Positions 11,090-21,500 of a DNA stretch of 30,623 nt are shown piece by piece (the first letter of the stretch is position 1; each line of letters starts with the position of its first letter). Origin of the DNA: Tubiluchus corallicola (Eukaryota; Priapulida; Priapulimorpha; Priapulimorphida; Tubiluchidae); the NCBI GenBank assembly GCA_030141605.1, contig JAQGDQ010001662.1:1-30623 (forward strand), in the 5' to 3' direction. The translations under genes and the position numbers were made by a program. The notes under the pieces are model-generated. The model made no database searches and was not told the origin of the DNA. It worked only from the letters and a program-made list of their open reading frames with translations.

Positions 11090-14000
11090 ATTTTAGAGGA
11101 TTAATTTTGCTAGCACATGGCCATTGATCCCAGCGGGTTGAATAATGGAAACCCTCATTCAGTGAACAGTTGTTAAAGAAAAACATGCAACTGAGTGTCT
11201 AATTATATAGTGACATTAACCAATAACCATGCAGAAAGTTACCGATAAAAAACAGAACCTGCAAATTTATGTGGCAATGTGCCAATACCTCACGATAAAC
11301 GGTTTATCAGACATTTGGAAAGAAACGGAAGAGAGTTTGACAGCTACAAGCAACACATCATCAATAAATACCAGATACTTTTTTGTAAATACAGATAGTA
11401 GGCCTAATCTGCACACAGGTCAAGTATATTAAATAAAGCTGACTGAAACTCACGTGCGAGCAAATATAGGCCTAATCTGCACTTTGGGCACCCTAAACTT
11501 TGACGTCCTTGACCACAAGTTACACAAGAGCTTCGTCAAAACAGTCACAACAGTATATAAGATGGCTCTCAACATAACTGGGTAATACTGAATCAGTTTG
11601 GCATAATTTCATTATTCAATTTCAAAAATGTTCAGCTAAATTGTTTCTGTTCGCTAGCTGGGACTATTTCACATTATCACTTCATAAGTAGTCATTTAGT
11701 CAGTCAGTCGGTTAGTCAGTCAGTCAGTCAACTAGTCAGTCTACCAGCTAATCAATCTCCGGGTTGGTCAATTTGTTTAAAAATTTGAATGATTGTAATT
11801 TGTAATCACGCATCTTTTTGTGTAATTTATGACTTTCTTGACAAAATAGAAATCTAATCAGTCAGTTGGTCAGTCAGTCAGTACTTAGTCAGTGTGAGCC
11901 AACCAACAAGTTATCCAGCTAGCCAGTCAGTTGTGTCCTTATCACTTTGCTTGCCAGTGAGTGAATAAGTAAGCCAGTCAGTCAGTGAGTTAATTCAAAA
12001 GTCAGCTAGCGATGGTATCAATCATCAACAGGAATTAATTAATCGGTCAATCAGTGAGTCAGTCTGTTAGAGAGTAAGTGAGTGAGTTAATCTGTCGATG
12101 TTGAGTTAATCAGTGTATCTGTCGAATCTTCTCCAAAGGACTCAGATGTAGAAACATTGGCGTGTGGCAGTACTTACCCACTGAAAAAGGAATCAATGCT
12201 TCATTATTTACAAGTGTTCCCTTGCTATCCAGGAATCTCTCGGGCTCAAAGTTTTGAGGATTTGGGAAGTACTTCGGGTCATTCATGATGTTAGCCATGT
12301 GAGGTATTACCATGGTTCTGGCAGGTATGTTGAACCCCCGAAACTTCACACCTCTGGTTGTGGCATGTGGTAGTCCCAGCGCTGAGCCGTTGCCTGTGAA
12401 AGAAAGAATTTAATAACTTCTAAAGCCTTTTCAATGGATAAACAAATTTTGGTTTAACCCTTATAGGGTCCCTGGGGGTAAAAAATTACCCCAGGCCGGT
12501 TTTTTGCATTTTACCCATTTACCATACGCATCCCAGTAAACCTTTTCTATGACTTTTTCTAAATATGTTTTGTGCACAAAATACTTTCAGTTATTTATTT
12601 TAGGCGCATTGTCTCACCACGAAATAAAAGTGAAAATACAATATGTCGATTTTTTAAAATTGGCGAAACTTTACTTCGCTTGTCTATACATTTATACGGG
12701 CGATGTATCTGATAAAACAAAATGTCAGTTACTCAAATTACTCCGCCTAAAAGAAGAAAGTAGTAGACAATAAATTCAAAATAACAATGATTTTTGCACA
12801 CGCGCTAGCAGTGTCGGTTGTCTACAGTTATTCCTGCATACATAAGGGAACGTAACTAAGTGAATTTAAATTTCGTATTACTAGTAAGTCACATGTCTTT
12901 AAACAGAGGTATAATGTATCCTATGGTGATCAGCATAACCACAAATTATGCTGTTGCTGTTGCTGTTTACTAATGCAACACGGCGGTTTATGAAAAGTAG
13001 TTTACGAATTATGGTGGGGGTAATTTTTAACCCCCCCCCCCGGTTGCCAAAACCGGTTGTAAAAAATCGTGACCCTATAAGGGTTAAGGTAATAGCACAC
13101 TTTCGATTTTTGTTAGTCCAAACTGTTGGCAAAATTCTTCAAAATTTTTTAACTAGTTTCTTTGTCTGGCTATATAGTTTTGTTGGCGCAAGTATGAGAT
13201 AGGCCACAACGGATTTCCTCTGTACAAAACTAGTCCGGAATGCGAAGCATTTGTTTACTCGCTTATTTAGTTTTTTGCCCAATAGTTACTGCCAATATGT
13301 GTTCTTCAGAACGTTATTTTATTGTTGTCATGGAATCCATTACATGTTTGTGTTGTTTAGAACGACATTAGCAATGCCGTAGCGTCCGTTTTGTTTTAAA
13401 AATTTAGAATACGAAGCTATACTCTGTGACGTCAGAATATAAAAATGGCTAATAAAAAGTTATTAGGTACATGAACAAAACAACAACAAGAATGAGACCG
13501 GGCTTTGCAACAAAACACATTTGTTTATAAGATTACATCACAAGCAAGCTACCCAAAAATGAATGAATGAATGAATGAATGTGTAAATGAGTGAGTGAGT
13601 GAGAGAGAGAGAGAGAGTGGGTGAGTCAGTGACTGAGTGAGTGAGCGAGCGAGTGAGTGAGTGAGTGAGTGAGTGAGTGAGAAAGAGAGGGTGATTTGAT
13701 TTTGATTTTGATTTAACTCTTTATTTCGAACCAGGTTCATAGAACACATAACAAACAATAATTACAAGACATACAATACTTATAACACCTCCTCTCAACA
13801 CATGCAAATTAATACAAAAATAAATAAAATAACAGTACAATCTATATATATATATATACAATATCATACTCCCAGCCTGAGTCGTCACTCGTAATTTCTA
13901 CCTAACACTTTCCTCCACTGGTCTCTTATGTCTGAAGTGTAAAATGCGTCACTGTTATTCAATGCGTTTATAAGAAGATTTGAGCTTTGCATTACTCTAC

Positions 14001-15479
14001 TGTATAGACTGTATGCAGTTTTCCTATGTATTACATCAAAGTATAAAACGTCGTGGTCTACTGAAATGGTCCTAGAACTATAATCATATGGGTAGTTGAA
14101 AAGTTTTCGTTTTGAAATGTTGTGAGCTACTTTAAGTTTGCTGAGACTGTAGTTATAAAAATGTCGCCAGGTGGCCATACCGTAGAAAGATTTACAAGAA
14201 GAGTTGAACAGATGAGTTTTGACATTAGGTGAACAATGATGAAATTTTTTAAGAATACGGTTCGCTCTAGCACAAAACAGACTTCGTTGTCTGATAACAT
14301 CCATGTCATCTTTGTTATCACTGGTGATGATATGGCCAAGATACTTTTCTGTTTCACACGGTATAATTATTTTACCGGCTACCTCAAGTGAACGGAAATT
14401 GAACCCAGAGAGAGAGTGAGAAAGAGAGCGCGTGAGTGACTTCATGCCACTTGATTCATAAACTGCAAGGCATGCTCATTCAACTTCTGTCTCCTAAATT
14501 ACGAAAGTGTGTAGCACATCAATGCCAAGAAGTGAAAACGACAGCTATGGAATTTCAGTCAAAGAAGAGGCCTAAGTCCAACATCAAACGTGCTCCTCTG
14601 ATATACCTGGTTTAGCTAGAATAAGTTATCAGTCTAACTCTTAGACTGTTAACTTGCTTAAGTACACAAATACCTTAATTCATCAATCCTGAGGTATGAA
14701 AAATAGCCTGGTACTAAGTTTTGCGATAAGGAGTTCTATAAATGTATGCACAGGTGACAAACAACTCAGTCAGGTGACCTTGGAAATTTCATTTTGCCAG
14801 GTCATTTCGTTCAAGTTTCTACTGCTGGTTAAGTAGATAACAGAAATGCGAATAAAATGACCTGCCAAAACGAATTTTCCAAGGTCATTACTCTCCATTG
14901 TTTGTTACCTTACGTACATTTATAGAACACCTTATCCTAAAACTCAATAGCACGTTATTTTACCATACAATTGGTGAATAACGGTGTTTGTTTGCTGTGC
15001 ACATATTTATAGAAATTGTCATCAAAAAATGGCATAAAAGAATTTGATATCTAGACGCACCACATCTGTAGATCTCTTGGATTGTTGCCATTGCGTACGG
15101 CATGTTGTCTTTGTCGTTCATAGATGGCTGTCGCGCAGCACCGACAATCTCATCAACTTCTTTCTGAAATCGACGTTGTACCTGCAAACCAGCAAATGGT
15201 ACCTGGTTTCAAACCTATTCAAAAAGAGCAATGAGGAGACTCGTAAATATTGTTTTTCCCCCGAATTTCATCCAAAAGCAAGGAAATCATTTTCTTCCTG
15301 GCTTACAATACGATATAGCTTTTTATAAATATAATTTGCAATAGATATTGTAAGTCGACGACGATGATGATGATGATAATAATAGTGATAATGACGACAA
15401 CAGTGCTGATGGCAATGGTTGTAATAATGATGATGACGACGACGACGACGACGATGATAATAATGATGATGACGAAGAC

Positions 15480-15536
<57 letters not shown>

Positions 15537-18500
15537 AATGACGACAATGATGATGATAATGATAGTGATAATGACGACAATTGCTGATGGCAATAGTTGC
15601 AGTGATGATGATGATGACGACAACTGCTGATGGCAATGGTTGTGGTGATGATGACGATGATAATGATGTTGATGATGACGGTGATGAGAGGGCGGTGATG
15701 ATGCTTGCGCACAGCTATATCTTTGCCAAAAACTTCAATTATCACTTAAAGGGCACAAACGTTTTTACACTGAAATCAATAATGCAGAACTTTTTACTCG
15801 ATACAAGTCATTAAAGGTACCAGTAAACATTGTAAAGCTTATAAACCAGAGAAAATATTCACTTGGTGTGCCGTGACTGCTACTATGAAAGAGTGGGTCC
15901 AGGTCCCTTGAGCTCACCCCCTAAATCCGCCACTGGTTGTGAAGGCACCTAATGGGTTTGTTATTTGGGTTTTACCTTGGGGCTGCGGCTCAGGTAGATC
16001 ATTCCCCATCGAATTCGAGTCGTTGTCGTTTCCGTTCCGGCAACCATGAAGTTGTGAATCACAATTTTCATCTCGTCTTCTATAACAACAAATCAACTTG
16101 TTACAAAATTAAAGCACAAGAAAACCCTCCACTTACATTGAGCTTAAAAAATTCTCTTGAAACTTTATGCCACTTACGTACTACCTTTTCGCATGCAGGG
16201 CTTGCATCGGCCGTAACGCTGTATAATACTTGTAAATTTAAACTCCCGCGATGACCGTTAGGTGCAGCCATTTTAATCGTAGGTCTTTTGAAACAAGTTT
16301 TGATGACATTAAGTAAAGTTTGAAAAAAATAATCAGAGTATTCGTAGGATGAACGTTGCTAATTCAGTAAAATTTTAAATTACTGTATCTTGTCAATAAG
16401 ATTAAAAATACGTTTTTGGCTAGTGAGTGGCGACATTTTACCAACAGTGATTGGCGACATTTTACCAAATGGCGACATTGTTTAAGAAATGGCGTACAAG
16501 CAGGCTCGGATTACCCTATGGCTAGAGCCTAGGGGCCTTAAAGCTTGGAGAAGCCCTCAAACTCTGGTAACATTTGGTAAAAAAAATTCTTTCAATCAAG
16601 TACTCATTAATAAACAACTTATACTAGAATCATCTATGTACTGCTGTAATAAGCGTAATAGTACACTAATTGTATTAATTTCACATGCATTGGATTTCTG
16701 AATTAAGTAATAACATTGTACATTACAATGTACAATTTACACTTTGTATGGGCTTATAGGCTTATGTACATCGAGAATCGTTTCTGTTATCGTATCTATT
16801 GTATGGGTTTTGTAAATTTTAATTAAGTATTAACTAATGAACTAGTCGTATTTTTTAATTAACTATTTTGAGTTATTACATACTCGAACTAACTAATTGC
16901 ATTTTCATCACTGCACATAGTGGAAATACTGTGATCAGTAATAGTTACTGTGTTGTAAATCAACTCAAAATAAATAAAGATTATATTTTAAAAAAATCGT
17001 TTTTCACTACGGTGACTTTGAAATAGGTGCTAATTTGGTTTGCAATAAATAGTAAAATTACAGGCGAGTGTAAAATAGTTTTCTTAAAAATGCTTTTATT
17101 GGCAAACAAAAGATAGCTGCTCTAGTTAAAATAATTTGCAGTAGGCTCACTTCAATCTATGTAGATGTCGCTAAAATATATTGCACGAGTAAAAGCTACA
17201 GTCAATCTGGTATATAAGGGAGACACCGGGACCGGAAAAAATCGTCCGTTATATCCAATGTCCGTTATAGCTGAAGTTGAGTCAGACCGAGAGTGTATCT
17301 AACTCTGTACTTTTCTGTACTTTTACTCATATTTTTATGGATCATTGCTACACATTCAGTGCAAACGGTATGTAGGAAGCTCCTTCAGTGATACGAGATG
17401 TATGAGACTGTGGCAACCGAGATATTCGAAGGTCGAGTTTGCGAAAAATTGAGGTTAAAAATCGACGAATTTCGCTTTGATCATAAGGTTCCTTATATGC
17501 GAGGTAATTTACCTGAGTTTCTATTACGCGGGACCTGAAGATATCGTCCCTTATAACCGAAAGTTCCTTATATCCGAGTACCTTATATATGAAGATTTCA
17601 CATAGGAAAAGCGTTACGAAAAATCGGGACCAGTGTTGGTGGTCCCCTTATAAACGAGTATCTTATATGCGAGGTAATTTACCTGGGTTTCTATTACGCG
17701 GGACCTGAAGACATCGTCCGTTATAACAGAAAGTCCCATATATACGAAGATTTTTACATAGGAAAAACGTTACGAAAAATCGGGACCGGTGTTGGTGGTC
17801 CCTTATAAGCGAGTATCTTATACCCGAGGTTGACTGTATTCAAGATGGGTGCGGGTGAGTTAGAGGCTGGCTAAATCTGAGGTGGGGCCCATATTTTCAT
17901 CAGCCTAAGGGCCCCAAAAGGCCTATCCTAATCCAAAGCCCAAAAAGCCTACAAGATCTTAATCAGAATACAGCTTAATTTCTACAGACCGCATATTGGG
18001 AGCAGCAAAACAATATTATTGACATCGTGCAGATTAAGTCAACAAGTTGCTGTATAACGTACGATAATAAGTAAATCAGGAGAAGGATGAGCAAGAAGTT
18101 AGGAGGCTATCTTTCTCGCGTTCATTTCCTTACCCTCCTTCTCACCCTCTAAACACAAATACGGTTCCTAGTGCCAGAAGACCTCAATAGAATCAAGTGT
18201 ACGTATGAGCGTGATATATCACTAAAAGCAGACCAGTGCTTCTGCCTAGGTCTGAGCTGTTAGAGTGAGAATTCAGAGTTGCTCTACTAGGTGGCGTAGA
18301 GTGTTTCACTAGCAGGGTCTTGCTTGGGAACAAAATAAAATAAACCAGGTAAGGCTTTGGCAGGTTGTTAAAACTGTTACTATGACAACAGTATTGACAA
18401 CGAGGCGTTGTCAAGTGCACGCAAATGATGCGTTGTAGGGCAAGCTTACCCTTTGACCTTTTCACGATCATCATCAATCAGTGGAACTGGGAAAAGGTTT

Positions 18501-21500
18501 ATTACTCTACTATAAGAACCAGTTTCATGTGAACTTTCTTCAGCATGAATTTCTTACCACTTACTTGTAAATCCGGACAGCGGGCAGTCCGATTTCTGAT
18601 GAATTTCGTTTATATAAGCATCGCAGAATCCCCGGATGTTGTTCCGGTCAAACGTGTTGATGTGCTGCTGAATGTGTTTGTTGATGAACTTGTAAGCACT
18701 GTTTCTGCAGTCTACTAACTGTTTTATACGTTTACGCAGCGAAGGTATGTACCTAAGACAAGACGAAATAACCTCAGTTTAAGTATTTATACCACAGCCT
18801 TCACAATTACAAACGGAAAGCTAGCTTGTTACAGGAAAGGAGTCACAATTACAAACGAAAAGCTAGCTCGTTCCAGGAAACGACTCACAATTACAAACGA
18901 AAAGCTAGCTTGTTACAGGAAAGGAGTCACAATTACAAACGAAAAGCTAGCTTGCTACAGGAATATGATTCACAATTACAAACGAAAAACTGGCTTGTTA
19001 CAGGAATATGATTACCAATTACAAGCGAAAAGCTGGCTTGTTACAGGAATATGATTCACAATTACAAGTGAAAAACTGGCTTGTTACAGGAATATGATTC
19101 ACAATTACAAGCGAAAAGCTAGCTTGTCACAGGAATATGATTCACAATTACAAGCGAAAAGCTGGCTTGTTACAGCAATATGATTCACAATTACAAGCGA
19201 AAAGCTGGCTTCTCACAGGAATATGATTCACAATTACAATCTAAACGCTGGCTTGTCACAGGAATATGATTCACAATTACAAGCGAAAAGCTGGCTTGTC
19301 ACAGGAATATGATTCACAATTACAAGCGAAAAGCTGGCTTGTCACAGGAATATGACTCACAATTACAAGCGAAAAGCTAGCTTGTCACAGGAATATGATT
19401 CACAATTACAAGCGAAAAGCTGGCTTGTCACAGGAATATGATTCACAATTACAAGCGAAAAGCTTCCTTGTCACAGGAATATGATTCACAATTACAAGCG
19501 AAAAGCTGGCTTGTCACAGGAATATGATTCACAATTACAAGCGAAAAGCTGGCTTGTCACAGGAATATGATTCACAATTACAAGCGAAAAGCTGGCTTGT
19601 CACAGGAATATGATTCACAATTACAAGCGAAAAGTTGGCTTGTCACAGGAATATGATTCACAATTACAAGCGAAAAGCTAGCTTGTCACAGGAATACGAA
19701 TCACAATTACAAACGAAGAGCTGGCTTGTTACAGGAATATGATTCACAATCACAAACGAAAAGCCAGCTTGTCACAGGAATATGATTCACAATTACAAAC
19801 GAAGAGCTGGCTTGTTACAGGAATATGATTCACAATCACAAACGAAAAGCTAGCTTGTCACAGGAATACGAATCACAATTACAAACGAAGAGCTGGCTTG
19901 TCACAGGAATATGATTCACAATCACAAACGAAAAGCTAGCTTGTTACAGGAATACGAATCACAATTACAAACGAAGAGCTGGCTTGTTACAGGAATATGA
20001 TTCACAATTACAAACGAAAAGTCGGCTTGTTACAGGAATATGATTCACAATTACAAACAGAAAACTTCATAGTTACATGAATTTGATTAACAATTATAAA
20101 CAGAAACCTACCTTGTTATAGGAATGTGATTCACTATTCCCGTGGCGGAAATCAGCTTGATTCCCTGACTGATCTTTGCCATTATCTCCAGGAACTCAGG
20201 ATCGTCGTAATCTTGTCTCTTCCCAAATATGACGGCTAGAATTATGTTTGTCATGGCGGCACTGACGGCGAACTGGGGGTCGAACGGTTTTCCTTTTTTC
20301 TGCCTAACGTAGTCTATGAATTCCCGGAATTCCCGGTGGATTTTTTCCTCCATTTTGGCTTTTCCCATTCCGAACTGGCGCAGTTTTGCGTAGGCGAACT
20401 TCCGCTGCTCACACCAGTGGGGACCTTCGGCATCAACAATACCTAATAGGAGAAAATCAATGGAGATCACTTTCACGTCTACGAACTCCATAACGAAGAA
20501 GTCCGGGGGAAAATTTGGAATTATCAACAACTATTTTACATCAGTGATGAAATCTTCTACATTTAATAAACCTTTTCACGGTTTCGTTGCGCGCACGCGC
20601 AGTTGCTGTAGGTCAAATGTTAAGTGGACCACAGCAATGTGTCTTAACTACAACCGTCACGTGACATGTGGGTAAAGTAAAGCCCAGTTCAGTAACTTCA
20701 GTTGTTTTCTTAAACTTTACTTGACTATGCGTTGGTCAGTACCTTCATGATCTTCACAACTAAATTTATGGTCAAGACATAAAACTAGAACAGTTAATGA
20801 CTGCTGCATTATCAATTAAAAGCGTGGTTTTCAAAAACTATCTTGAAATGCTAACATTGTCGATTTACGTTATATACAGAACACAGAATAATTCATTTGT
20901 CTCAACAACATAGTAAAAATATCATTAAGAAATGATGTGACAGCTACGAGAGAGACAGAGTGGCGAAAAGTCCGAAAGGTCATCGAGTCTACCACCCTTC
21001 TACTAAGTTGATAACGAAGTTCTATTTAGATTAGCATTGTGAGCTATGTAAATTAAACGGTTTAGAAATTTAAGTGTTACTATATTTTATCTTAAGCATT
21101 ATTCTTGTACACTGATAACAAAATTTTACTTTGATTAGCATTGTGAACAATGTAGATTAAACGTTAAAGATTTTAATGTTATTATGTTTTATCTTGAGCA
21201 TTATTCTTGTACACTGATAGCAAAATTCTACTTAGATTGAACAATGTAGATTAAACGTTAAAGATTTAAATGTTATTATATTTTACCTTAAGCATTATTC
21301 TTGCACACTGATAACACAATTCTACTTAGATTAGCACTGTGAACTATGTATATTAAACGTTAAAGATTTAAATGTTATTATATTTTATCTTAAGCATTAT
21401 TCTTGTACACTGATAACAAAATTCTACTTAAATTAGCACTGTGAACAATTTAGATTAAACGTTTTAAATTATTCAACATTTTGTCGTTTGGCATAACTGT

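Noticed and set aside
10736-11127. Serine/leucine-rich and arginine/glutamate-rich open frames
   Set aside because: Translations of a CT/GA microsatellite.
12549-13202. Three open frames around 12.5-13.2 kb
   Set aside because: They lie in or across the piggyBac-like element and match the antisense-oriented frame at 25808-26008. None resembles a transposase.
15268-15814. His-, Ser-, Ile- and Met-rich open frames on both strands
   Set aside because: Translations of the GAT/GAC array.
18826-19011. Lysine-rich 61-codon frame (HNYKRKAS repeats)
   Set aside because: Product of the early units of the 43-bp intron 2 array. The frame is lost once the 43-bp period is regular.
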